DNA from: Rhodobacteraceae bacterium UBA2776
GTDB taxonomy: Bacteria; Pseudomonadota; Alphaproteobacteria; Rhodobacterales; Rhodobacteraceae
DNA length: 8,826 nucleotides
NCBI GenBank assembly: GCA_002352425.1
Contig: DEIK01000046.1
Coordinates: 1 to 8,826 of the forward strand
Reading direction: 5' to 3'
Shown here: positions 1 to 6,417 of the stretch, piece after piece
How positions within the stretch are numbered: position 1 is the first letter of the stretch
Layout: each line of letters starts with the position of its first letter
Position numbers and translations under genes: made by a program
Notes under the pieces: generated by a model
Databases searched by the model: none
Told to the model about the DNA's origin: nothing
What the model saw: the letters and a program-made list of their open reading frames with translations, nothing else

Positions 1-1449
1 GGTATGGCCTATGAGGCGATGAACAACGCGGGCCATCTAAAGAAACGCATGTTCGTGATTTTGAACGACAACGAAATGTCGATTGCACCGCCGGTTGGCG
101 CGATGTCGTCCTATCTTTCGCGTCTTTATGCAGGCGAGCCGTTTCAAGAATTGAAATCCGCCGCCAAAGGCGCAGTGAGCTTGCTACCACCACCCTTCCA
201 GGAAGGGGCCAAACGGGCCAAGGAAATGATCAAGTCGATGACCGTTGGCGGGACTTTGTTCGAAGAATTAGGTTTTTCTTATGTCGGGCCAATTGATGGC
301 CACGATCTGGAGCAATTGTTGCCGGTATTGCGCACTGTAAAAGAACGCGCCACTGGGCCGATGTTGATTCATGTGATCACCAAAAAAGGCAAAGGTTTCG
401 CCCCCGCCGAAAATGCACGCGACAAGGGGCACGCGACGGCGCAGTTCAACATGGTCACGGGCGAGCAGAAAAAAGCACCGAGCAACGCGCCGAGCTATAC
501 ATCCGTGTTTGCCAAGGCGTTGATCCAGCAGGCCACCGAGGATGACAAGATTTGCGCGGTGACGGCTGCGATGCCGGACGGCACTGGATTGGTTCCTTTT
601 GCCGCGAAATTTGGCAGCCGCTGTTTTGATGTGGGCATTGCCGAGCAACATGGTGTGACCTTTTCGGCGGCCCTAGCGGCTGGCGGGATGAAGCCCTTTT
701 GCACGATGTATTCGACGTTTTTGCAGCGCGGGTATGATCAGGTTGTTCATGACGTGGCGGTGCAGCGTTTGCCGGTTCGCTTTGCGATTGACCGCGCGGG
801 ATTGGTTGGGGCGGATGGGCCAACGCATGCCGGAGTTTTTGACATCGCGTTTTTGACCAACCTGCCGGATTTTGTCGTGATGGCCGCCGCTGACGAAGCC
901 GAGCTTGTGCATATGGTGGCAACGGCCGTGTCGATTGACGACCGCCCCAGTGCGTTCCGTTTTCCGCGCGGGGAAGGCGTCGGTGTGGAGTTGCCCGAAC
1001 GCGGTGTGCCGCTTGAAATCGGTAAGGGCCGGATGATTGCCGAAGGTTCGAAAGTTGCAATCCTGTCTTTTGGGACGCGTTTGAGCGAAGTTCAAAAGGC
1101 AGCCGAAGCATTGTCTGCTAAGGGCATAAACCCAACCATTGCGGATGCGCGTTTTGCCAAACCGTTGGACCGTGATTTGATCCTGAAACTGGCGTCCGAC
1201 CACGAGGCGCTAATCACCATAGAAGAGGGCGCTGTCGGTGGATTTGGGTCACATGTCGCACAACTTTTGGGGGATGAGGGTGTGTTTGATGCTGGCCTGA
1301 AATTCCGCAGTATGGTGTTTCCTGACACGTTTATTGATCATGCTGGCCCCACTGCGATGTATGCGGCGGCAGCGATGAATGCCTCTGATATCGAGGCCAA
1401 AGTTCTGGACGTTTTGGGGATTGCCGATATTTCGAGTAAACGCGCTTAG
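1..1449 (+). CDS. dxs: 1-deoxy-D-xylulose-5-phosphate synthase, C-terminal part (5' end outside window)
   Basis: This thiamine-diphosphate enzyme condenses pyruvate and glyceraldehyde 3-phosphate to 1-deoxy-D-xylulose 5-phosphate, the first step of the cytoplasmic MEP isoprenoid pathway. The frame is open from base 1 and 482 codons are visible; the family is usually about 640 residues, so roughly 160 N-terminal residues are missing. The ATG at base 4 is internal and not the start. Visible landmarks are the ILNDNEMSIAPPVGAMS segment near the left edge, YVGPIDGHD around residue 95, the pyrimidine-domain motif DVGIAEQHGVTFSAALA around residue 210 (it carries the Glu expected to activate thiamine), and the AIDRAGLVGADGPTHAG stretch around residue 260. 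The last third is the transketolase C-terminal domain. The gene stops at TAG 1447-1449 and converges on the SDR gene. The chain looks intact. Identification is from conserved motifs and is very secure. Confidence 0.97.
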   Translation, partial: GMAYEAMNNAGHLKKRMFVILNDNEMSIAPPVGAMSSYLSRLYAGEPFQELKSAAKGAVSLLPPPFQEGAKRAKEMIKSMTVGGTLFEELGFSYVGPIDGHDLEQLLPVLRTVKERATGPMLIHVITKKGKGFAPAENARDKGHATAQFNMVTGEQKKAPSNAPSYTSVFAKALIQQATEDDKICAVTAAMPDGTGLVPFAAKFGSRCFDVGIAEQHGVTFSAALAAGGMKPFCTMYSTFLQRGYDQVVHDVAVQRLPVRFAIDRAGLVGADGPTHAGVFDIAFLTNLPDFVVMAAADEAELVHMVATAVSIDDRPSAFRFPRGEGVGVELPERGVPLEIGKGRMIAEGSKVAILSFGTRLSEVQKAAEALSAKGINPTIADARFAKPLDRDLILKLASDHEALITIEEGAVGGFGSHVAQLLGDEGVFDAGLKFRSMVFPDTFIDHAGPTAMYAAAAMNASDIEAKVLDVLGIADISSKRA

Positions 1450-1506
1450 CCGCTCATCGGTCCAAACGGGCTTTTCGCGAAGAAAGCCGTTAGGCTTGAT
1501 GAGCGG
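1450..1506. terminator. Hairpin between convergent dxs and SDR genes, candidate bidirectional terminator
   Basis: A perfect 9-bp outer stem pairs CCGCTCATC (1450-1458) with GATGAGCGG (1498-1506). Inside it, AACGGGCTTTT (1465-1475) pairs with GAAAGCCGTT (1482-1491) with one bulged G and a terminal T-G wobble, giving a long two-part stem. The structure fills almost the whole 62-base gap between the two stop codons. There is no clean T tract on either strand, so Rho-independent activity is inferred only from structure and position. An alternative small hairpin, AAGCC-GTTA-GGCTT (1484-1497), competes with the inner stem. Confidence 0.55.
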
Positions 1507-1511
1507 TTGGG

Positions 1512-2363
1512 TCAGTTCTCATTTTCCAGCAAGGCCTGCAGCCCGTCCCGATAGGTCGGGTAGCGCAATGTGACTCCCAGTTCAGCCTTGATCCGCTCGT
1601 TGTGAACCGATTTGGATTCCGCATAGAAACTGCGTGCCATTGGTGTCATTTCGGCACTGTCGTAATCCACAGCTATGGGAATTGGTAACCCCAATAGTTC
1701 CGCCGCATAGGCGATGACGTCTTGGGGCGGGGCGGGGTTGTTGTCACATACATTGTAGACGCGCCCGGGATCGGGTCGGTTGATCGACGCCAATAAGGTG
1801 GCGGCAATATCATCAACGTGGATACGCGAAAACAGCTGATTTGGTTTTATGATCCGCCGGGCCGTGCCTTTGCGCACTTTGGCAAATGGGCCGCGTCCAG
1901 GGCCATAGATACCGGCCAGGCGAAAAATATGCAGCGGCAAGCCAGTTTTTGCGGCAAGCGCTTGCCATTCGGTCTCGGCCTCGACACGCAATTGACCGCG
2001 GTTGGTGGCGGGGGTGAGGGGCGTATCCTCGTCCACCCAAGCGCCATCGTGGTTGCCATAAACTCCTGTTGTTGAGAGGTATCCGACCCAATCCAAATGC
2101 GGAGCTGCCGCTGTGATTTCCTCGGATAAGGCGTTCAGAACAGGGTCTCCTTCGGTGTTTGGTGCAACTGATATCAGCAGGTGGCTGGCATTTGCGAGCG
2201 CATCTGTAAGATCGTCGTGCGGCCACTGAATACTGACTGTGCTGGCGGGCAAATCACCCGCATCTCGGCTGGTGCCAACCACATGCCAGCCAAGGGGAAT
2301 CAGTTGGCGCCCAAGCGCCTGCGCGGAATAGCCGTGGCCAATGGAGAGGAGCGATTTTTTCAT
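1512..2363 (-). CDS. Atypical SDR / NAD(P)-dependent epimerase-dehydratase-like protein (YeeZ type)
   Basis: A 283-residue protein with an N-terminal Rossmann dinucleotide-binding site: after a short beta strand the glycine motif reads GHGYSA at residues 9-14, followed by a second strand ending VVGTSRD. The mid-region motif YLSTTGVYGNHDGAWVDE is typical of extended SDRs, and LHIFRLAGIYGPGRGPF followed by RIHVDDIA and VYNVCDNNPAP are the usual later epimerase signatures. I do not see the canonical YxxxK catalytic pair; the equivalent stretch reads NRGQLRVEAE, as in the atypical YeeZ-like branch. Substrate and reaction are unknown. The ATG start is the first in frame, and no strong Shine-Dalgarno is visible upstream of it. 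The gene is divergent from paaA across 117 bases, so the paa operator region lies in its 5' flank; whether the two share regulation is not shown. Fold assignment is confident, function is not. Confidence 0.85.
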   Translation of the reverse strand: MKKSLLSIGHGYSAQALGRQLIPLGWHVVGTSRDAGDLPASTVSIQWPHDDLTDALANASHLLISVAPNTEGDPVLNALSEEITAAAPHLDWVGYLSTTGVYGNHDGAWVDEDTPLTPATNRGQLRVEAETEWQALAAKTGLPLHIFRLAGIYGPGRGPFAKVRKGTARRIIKPNQLFSRIHVDDIAATLLASINRPDPGRVYNVCDNNPAPPQDVIAYAAELLGLPIPIAVDYDSAEMTPMARSFYAESKSVHNERIKAELGVTLRYPTYRDGLQALLENEN

Positions 2364-2403
2364 ATCGGGACTATTCTGGGAATGGCGGCTAAGTGCAAGT
2401 TTT

Positions 2404-2451
2404 CAATACATTACAAAAAATGAATTGACGGATGTGTTTTGTAACGTATTG
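2404..2451 (+). promoter_or_regulatory. Long inverted repeat, candidate operator of the paa operon
   Basis: CAATACATTACAAAA (2404-2418) and TTTTGTAACGTATTG (2437-2451) are reverse complements at 14 of 15 positions, separated by 18 bases. The arm centres are 33 bases apart, about three helical turns, so two regulator dimers or one large assembly could bind on one face. The right arm covers the predicted -10 box and the left arm lies upstream of the -35 box, a geometry suited to repression. Known paa operons are often controlled by a phenylacetyl-CoA-responsive repressor (PaaX, or TetR-type PaaR). No regulator gene lies in the window, and I cannot match this motif to a named one. Confidence 0.6.
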
Positions 2452-2452
2452 T
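2425..2452 (+). promoter_or_regulatory. Predicted sigma70-type promoter of paaA
   Basis: A -35 box TTGACG (2425-2430) is followed after 16 bases by TATTGT (2447-2452). The start of transcription would fall near 2459-2462, leaving a leader of about 20 bases before paaA with AAGGA (2469-2473) as ribosome binding site. The boxes are good but imperfect matches to the consensus. Placement between the arms of the inverted repeat supports the assignment. Confidence 0.55.
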
Positions 2453-2480
2453 CACAGGCAGGAAACACAAGGACGCGGAT

Positions 2481-3473
2481 ATGTATTCACAAGGATTGAT
2501 TGGGGCTGACGGCGGCTCTGAGGAAACTCAAGAGTTTCTGGACGCTTTTCAAGCGCGTATTGATGCGGAAGAAAAGATTGAGCCAACGGACCCGATGCCA
2601 GAAGGGTATCGGCGCACATTGGTTCGTCAGATCGGCCAACACGCGCATTCCGAAGTTGTCGGGATGTTGCCGGAAGGAAACTGGATATCACGCGCGCCGA
2701 GTTTGAAGCGCAAACTGGCTTTGCTGGCCAAGGTCCAGGATGAAGGCGGGCATGGGTTGTACCTGTATTCTGCCGCCGAAACATTGGGCGTAACACGCGA
2801 GCAGATGACCGAAGAACTGCTCGATGGCACTGCTAAATACTCGTCCATTTTCAACTATCCGACCTTGAGTTGGGCAGATATGGGCGCGGTTGGTTGGTTG
2901 GTTGATGGCGCTGCGATCATGAACCAGATCCCGCTGTGTCGCTGTTCTTACGGGCCTTATGCACGGGCAATGATCCGTGTCTGTGCCGAAGAATCTTTTC
3001 ACCAACGGCAGGGTTACGAAATCATGCTGACATTGTGTAAGGGTACACCGGCGCAAAAAGAAATGGCACAGGATGCGTTAAACCGTTTGTGGTGGCCGTG
3101 TTTGATGATGTTCGGCCCACATGATGGTGACAGTGCGCATTCCGAGAAATCTATGAAGTGGAAAATCAAACGGTTCTCGAATGACGAATTGCGCGGCAAG
3201 TTCATTGCCGCCACCGTTCGCCAAGCCGAGTTTCTGGGCCTGACGATTCCGGACCCTGATTTGAAGTGGGACGACAGTTTGAATGGCGGCAAGGGTGGCT
3301 ATCATCATGGCGAAATTGATTGGTCCGAGTTTTGGCGCGTGGTCAAAGGCGACGGCGTGATGAATGTTGAGCGTGTTGAGATGCGTAAGGCGGCTTGGGA
3401 CGATGGAGCTTGGGTGCGTGAAGCAGCTTTGGCACATGCGGCCAAGCGGTCTGCAAAAATGGCCGCCGAGTAA
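2481..3473 (+). CDS. paaA: Phenylacetyl-CoA 1,2-epoxidase, catalytic subunit PaaA
   Basis: Oxygenase subunit of the bacterial multicomponent monooxygenase that converts phenylacetyl-CoA, O2 and NADPH to ring-1,2-epoxyphenylacetyl-CoA in the cytoplasm, the committed step of aerobic phenylacetate degradation. It has 330 residues, the normal family length. A ferritin-like di-iron helical bundle is evident: Glu58 in the HSEVVGMLPEGNW segment, the first ExxH at Glu88-His91 (QDEGGHG) and the second ExxH at Glu171-His174 (EESFHQRQGYE). The typical PaaA segments YGPYARAM and FGPHDGDSAHSEKSMKWKIK are present, as is a C-terminal FWRVVKGDG stretch. The ATG at 2481 is preceded by AAGGA with 7-base spacing. 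It is the first gene of the paaABCDE operon. A short GGTT repeat lies at about 2889-2901 inside the gene without disturbing the frame. Assignment is very secure. Confidence 0.98.
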   Translation: MYSQGLIGADGGSEETQEFLDAFQARIDAEEKIEPTDPMPEGYRRTLVRQIGQHAHSEVVGMLPEGNWISRAPSLKRKLALLAKVQDEGGHGLYLYSAAETLGVTREQMTEELLDGTAKYSSIFNYPTLSWADMGAVGWLVDGAAIMNQIPLCRCSYGPYARAMIRVCAEESFHQRQGYEIMLTLCKGTPAQKEMAQDALNRLWWPCLMMFGPHDGDSAHSEKSMKWKIKRFSNDELRGKFIAATVRQAEFLGLTIPDPDLKWDDSLNGGKGGYHHGEIDWSEFWRVVKGDGVMNVERVEMRKAAWDDGAWVREAALAHAAKRSAKMAAE

Positions 3474-3489
3474 ACACTAGGGATGAGTA

Positions 3490-3550
3490 GTGGGGGTCAG
3501 CCCGTCGCCAACGGTTTTCGAACCGGTGGCGCAATTGCAGGCAACCCCAC
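3490..3550 (+). promoter_or_regulatory. Strong intercistronic stem-loop between paaA and paaB
   Basis: Inside the 109-base gap, CGCCAACGGTT (3506-3516) pairs with AACCGGTGGCG (3521-3531) as an 11-bp stem with one A-G mismatch, closed by a TTCG loop (3517-3520). An outer helix can form between GTGGGGGT (3490-3497) and ACCCCAC (3544-3550), with the 8-base palindrome GCAATTGC (3531-3538) on the 3' side. There is no T tract, so it does not look like a terminator. By analogy with other operons it could be an RNA processing or stability element that sets the paaA:paaBCDE ratio; that role is inference. Confidence 0.6.
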
Positions 3551-3582
3551 AAGGTATTTATAGCAAGAAGAAGGGACAAGGG

Positions 3583-3867
3583 ATGAGCAATGAGACCCCG
3601 CTTTGGGAAGTATTTATTCGGCCACGCAATGGGTTGGCGCATAAACATGTGGGCAGCCTGCATGCAGCAGATGAGGCCTTGGCGTTGAGTGCGGCGCGGG
3701 ATGTCTATACGCGACGCGAAGAGGGCACTTCGATTTGGGCAGTGCGCTCAGACGCGATTGTGGCGAGTGATCCGGCGCGGGCTGGGCAGAACTTTGATCC
3801 AGCCGAGGACAAAATTTACCGCCACCCGACGTTTTATGACATTCCCGAAGATGTGGGGCATATGTAA
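3583..3867 (+). CDS. paaB: Phenylacetyl-CoA 1,2-epoxidase, small subunit PaaB
   Basis: A 94-residue protein with the characteristic PaaB layout: an N-terminal LWEVFIRPRNGLAHKHVGSLHA segment, a central ARDVYTRREEGTSIWAVRSDAI segment, and a C-terminal DKIYRHPTFYDIPEDV end. PaaB has no cofactor of its own and is required to assemble the active PaaABCE complex. The frame is open further upstream (an ATG exists at 3490), but the start is placed at ATG 3583: it gives the family length and is preceded by AAGGGA (3571-3576) at 6-base spacing, while the upstream extension falls in the intercistronic hairpin. Its stop codon TAA (3865-3867) shares a base with the paaC ATG, which indicates translational coupling. 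Confidence 0.97.
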   Translation: MSNETPLWEVFIRPRNGLAHKHVGSLHAADEALALSAARDVYTRREEGTSIWAVRSDAIVASDPARAGQNFDPAEDKIYRHPTFYDIPEDVGHM

Positions 3868-4592
3868 TGGCGTTGTATCAGGCCCTGATTGAATTGGCGG
3901 ATGACCATCTGGTGCTGGGGCAACGGTTGTCAGAGTGGTGTGGTCACGCGCCAATTTTGGAAGAGGATTTGGCGCTTTCCAATTTTGCGTTGGATGTGAT
4001 CGGTACGGCGCGTTCTTTGTATGCCTATGCGGCCGAGGTCGAGGGCAAAGGGCGTAGCGAGGATGATCTAGCCTATTTGCGCAGCGAACGGGAGTATCTG
4101 AACTGCTTGTTGGTTGAGCGTCCTAATGTGGATTTCGCCCATACCATGCTACGGCAATTCTATTTCGCGTCCCTGATGGAGCCATTTTGGCAAGCTGCTG
4201 TAAACTCGGATGACAAAGTGATTGCAGGTATTGCGGGTAAAGCCGTCAAAGAGATGGCCTATCACATTCGCCATGCTGGGGAATGGATCGTGCGTCTGGG
4301 TGATGGCACCGAGGAAAGCGGCGCGCGGATGCGGGCGGCGATTGTGGCATTGCATCCCTATTGGGAAGAAATGTTTACACCCTGCGAGTGCGATGCGCTG
4401 CCGGATCGTGCTGCATTGCGTTCCGGCTGGGAGGCCAATGTTAAGGCCGTGTTTGCAGAAGCTGGGCTGGAATGGCCCGAGCCGGTTTACGGGCACGTTG
4501 GCGGTCGCAAAGGTGAACACAGCGAAGTTCTGGGCCGGATGCTGTCTGATATGCAATACTTGCAACGGGCCCATCCTGGGGCGACTTGGTGA
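3867..4592 (+). CDS. paaC: Phenylacetyl-CoA 1,2-epoxidase, structural subunit PaaC
   Basis: A 241-residue paralogue of PaaA. In characterised systems it pairs with PaaA to form the heteromeric core but does not itself carry out oxygen chemistry. Recognisable stretches are LADDHLVLGQRLSEWCGHAP at residues 11-30, LALSNFALDVIGTARSLY soon after, the mid-protein FAHTMLRQFYFASLMEPFW, and the helix KEMAYHIRHAGEWIVRLGDG. The C-terminus has the usual YGHVGGRKGEHSEVLGRML segment. The start ATG overlaps the paaB stop by one base (TAATG), and the stop TGA overlaps the GTG start of paaD, so paaB, paaC and paaD are probably translated as a coupled unit. Assignment is secure from similarity and operon position. 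Confidence 0.97.
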   Translation: MALYQALIELADDHLVLGQRLSEWCGHAPILEEDLALSNFALDVIGTARSLYAYAAEVEGKGRSEDDLAYLRSEREYLNCLLVERPNVDFAHTMLRQFYFASLMEPFWQAAVNSDDKVIAGIAGKAVKEMAYHIRHAGEWIVRLGDGTEESGARMRAAIVALHPYWEEMFTPCECDALPDRAALRSGWEANVKAVFAEAGLEWPEPVYGHVGGRKGEHSEVLGRMLSDMQYLQRAHPGATW

Positions 4593-5068
4593 CTGTGGCT
4601 GACAAGGCATGGGCGGTGGCGGCGATGGTGCCCGACCCGGAAGTGCCTTGTGTCACAGTGGCGGAGCTGGGCATATTGCGTGAAATCGTTATGGATGGTG
4701 ATGTGGTGGTGGCCAAGGTCACGCCGACTTATTCGGGATGCCCTGCCGTTCAGTTTATCGAGGATGCTGTCGCCGATGCGTTGCGGGGGGCTGGGTATCA
4801 GGCGCGGATCGAGCGGGTGATATCGCCTGCCTGGACCACCGACTGGATCACCGATGAGGGTCGCGAAAAACTGCGTGCCTACGGGATCGCGCCACCAGTC
4901 CAAGCCAGCAATTCCAAGCGGGCTTTGTTTGGTGAAACAACGGTAGCCTGTCCACGATGTGGGTCTGAAACCACTGAAAAACTTAGCGAATTTGGTTCTA
5001 CACCTTGCAAAGCGCACTATCGCTGCAAGGCCTGTTTAGAGCCATTCGACTATTTCAAATGTATATGA
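4589..5068 (+). CDS. paaD: PaaD, Fe-S/metal-centre maturation protein of the phenylacetyl-CoA epoxidase
   Basis: A 159-residue protein with an N-terminal MIP18/DUF59-type domain (VPDPEVPCVTVAELGILREI, then VTPTYSGCPA with Cys51) and a C-terminal cysteine-rich domain. The latter has Cys121-x2-Cys124, Cys140, Cys146-x2-Cys149 and a final Cys158 in the YFKC end, arranged like a zinc or Fe-S binding ribbon. PaaD is needed for an active epoxidase in vivo but is not part of the purified complex; a role in Fe-S assembly or maturation, probably of the PaaE centre, is the usual proposal. I chose GTG 4589 because GTGA overlaps the paaC stop. TTG 4586 and GTG 4595 are possible alternatives. The reading frame is intact. 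Confidence 0.93.
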   Translation: MTVADKAWAVAAMVPDPEVPCVTVAELGILREIVMDGDVVVAKVTPTYSGCPAVQFIEDAVADALRGAGYQARIERVISPAWTTDWITDEGREKLRAYGIAPPVQASNSKRALFGETTVACPRCGSETTEKLSEFGSTPCKAHYRCKACLEPFDYFKCI

Positions 5069-5080
5069 GGAGAACGAGCA

Positions 5081-6130
5081 ATGGCGTTTCATGAATTGGT
5101 GATTTCCGCGGTCCAGCAAGAGGGTGTAGATGCGAAGGCTTTGGTCTTTGATGTGCCACAGGAATTGGCGCAGAAATTTGCTTTTGTGCCGGGTCAATAT
5201 TTGACCTTGCGAGGTGACATTGGCGGCGAAGATATACGGCGCTCTTATTCTATTGCTAGCGCGCCAGATGGGGCGTTGTGCGTTGGTGTGCGTCAGGTTG
5301 AAGAAGGTGTTTTTTCAACATATGCCCAAGGTTTGAAGGCTGGCGACCGGGTTCAGGTGATGGAACCTGAGGGACGCTTTATGCTGGCAGATCAAAAGGA
5401 TGTGGTGTTGATTGCGGCGGGGTCCGGTGTGACGCCGATGGTGTCCATTGCGGCAACGGCACTGGCGCGCGGGGCGACTGTGACGATGGTTTACGGTAAC
5501 CGCGACTTTGCCCATGTGATGTTTCGCAGTGAGCTGGAAGCGTTGAAAGACGTGTATATGGGACGGTTCACTTTGATCCATGTTTTGAGCCGCGAGGAGC
5601 AAGATGTGCCGCTGCTGAACGGTCGGATCACGGGGGATAAGATTGCGCAGATGGCCAAAGCTGGGGCGATTGATTTGGATGCGGCTGACGGTGTGTTTTT
5701 ATGCGGCCCCGGAGAGATGATTTCGGAAGTTTCTGAAACCTTGGCGACGCTGGGCGTGGCGGCAGGTGACATTCACAGCGAACGGTTCACGCCGGATGGC
5801 GAAGCAGCCAAGGTGCGGTCCAAAGCGGCGCAAGTCGCGGCACAAAATGGTGTTGAGGTTGAGGTCATTTTGGACGGGACCAAGAAGCGGTTCATGGTTG
5901 AGGATGGCGATGAAAACGTTGTGGCTGCTGCGGCGCGACAGGGGCTGGAATTGCCGTATTCTTGTAAGGGCGGGATGTGTTGCACATGCCGCTGTCAGGT
6001 GACCGAGGGCACGGCTGAAATGGCGACGAATTACTCGCTGGAGCCATGGGAATTGGAGGCGGGATTTACGCTGGCGTGTCAGACACGACCAACGTCAGAA
6101 AAGCTGGTTCTGGATTTTGATGCGGCGTGA
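5081..6130 (+). CDS. paaE: Phenylacetyl-CoA epoxidase reductase PaaE (FAD/2Fe-2S)
   Basis: The NADPH-dependent reductase that feeds electrons to the PaaA di-iron site. It has 349 residues in three domains. The FAD-binding barrel carries the RSYS motif at residues 54-57. The NAD(P)-binding domain has AAGSGVTPMVSIA near residue 110 and a FLCGPGEMI motif near residue 210. A plant-type ferredoxin domain at the C-terminus has Cys295-x4-Cys300-x2-Cys303 and Cys333 as 2Fe-2S ligands. The ribosome binding site AGGAGA (5068-5073) overlaps the last base of the paaD stop and sits 7 bases before the ATG. It is the last gene of the operon and is followed by a hairpin terminator. The other phenylacetate genes (paaK, paaG, paaZ, paaJ) do not follow it here, so they must lie elsewhere if the pathway is complete. 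Confidence 0.97.
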   Translation: MAFHELVISAVQQEGVDAKALVFDVPQELAQKFAFVPGQYLTLRGDIGGEDIRRSYSIASAPDGALCVGVRQVEEGVFSTYAQGLKAGDRVQVMEPEGRFMLADQKDVVLIAAGSGVTPMVSIAATALARGATVTMVYGNRDFAHVMFRSELEALKDVYMGRFTLIHVLSREEQDVPLLNGRITGDKIAQMAKAGAIDLDAADGVFLCGPGEMISEVSETLATLGVAAGDIHSERFTPDGEAAKVRSKAAQVAAQNGVEVEVILDGTKKRFMVEDGDENVVAAAARQGLELPYSCKGGMCCTCRCQVTEGTAEMATNYSLEPWELEAGFTLACQTRPTSEKLVLDFDAA

Positions 6131-6163
6131 TCACGAGTGATTTGCACTTAATGTAATAAGAGC

Positions 6164-6203
6164 AACGCCCTTCGCCCACTCTTGGGGTGAAGGACGTTTT
6201 AGA
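6164..6203 (+). terminator. Rho-independent-like terminator of the paa operon
   Basis: AACGCCCTTCGCCC (6164-6177) pairs with GGGTGAAGGACGTT (6185-6198) around a 7-base loop, with one C-A mismatch and one G-U wobble. The stem runs directly into TTTT (6197-6200) and a T-rich AGATTT. It starts 34 bases after the paaE stop. Confidence 0.75.
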
Positions 6204-6417
6204 TTTGTGCAAATGGCGACTGGGGGCCGGAATCGGGTATATGAAAACCATATGACTTTTTGTCGGGGGTGTTTCGAGTGATTTTCGTTAAAACAAAAAG
6301 AAGTAGTGGCTGACGTCCCATCAGCTTATTGTTCATGCATATGAGATTTTTAACGTGAGCACAGTTATTGACCTATTTTAGGTAGTTATTGACGATGCAA
6401 AAAGTAGTTCATCTCCG
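6204..6417. other. Low-GC stretch with no recognised gene
   Basis: This part of the paaE-truB gap is clearly more A+T-rich than the flanking genes. I find no tRNA, rRNA or protein family signature. It contains an imperfect palindrome TTTTCGTT-AA-AACAAAAA (6282-6299) and the direct repeat described separately. No convincing -35/-10 pair for the downstream small ORF could be placed. A possible GTG-initiated reading frame starts at 6355 and ends at an in-frame TAG (6379-6381). Confidence 0.5.
6363..6393 (+). repeat. 10-base direct repeat at 21-base period upstream of the small repeat ORF
   Basis: AGTTATTGAC occurs identically at 6363-6372 and 6384-6393. The period of 21 bases equals two helical turns, which would suit a regulator that binds direct half-sites. 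It also equals seven codons in the same frame as the downstream small ORF, so both copies would read V-I-D. The repeat lies 25-55 bases before the ATG at 6418. Regulatory site and coding remnant are both open. Confidence 0.5.

Noticed and set aside
455..1111. 218-codon minus-strand open frame opposite dxs
   Set aside because: Low-complexity, Pro/Arg/Ser-rich translation with no motif; it lies antisense to a clearly conserved dxs frame and is a shadow of its codon bias.
2889..2901. GGTT tandem repeat in paaA as a phase-variation tract
   Set aside because: Only about three units, translated as an ordinary conserved GWLVDG segment; too short to slip at a meaningful rate.
3490..3582. N-terminal extension of paaB from the ATG at 3490
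   Set aside because: It would exceed the family length, translates the intercistronic hairpin, and lacks a ribosome binding site as good as the one before ATG 3583.
6066..6251. 61-codon minus-strand ORF across the paaE 3' end and terminator
   Set aside because: It overlaps conserved paaE coding sequence and the terminator hairpin and shows no recognisable protein features.
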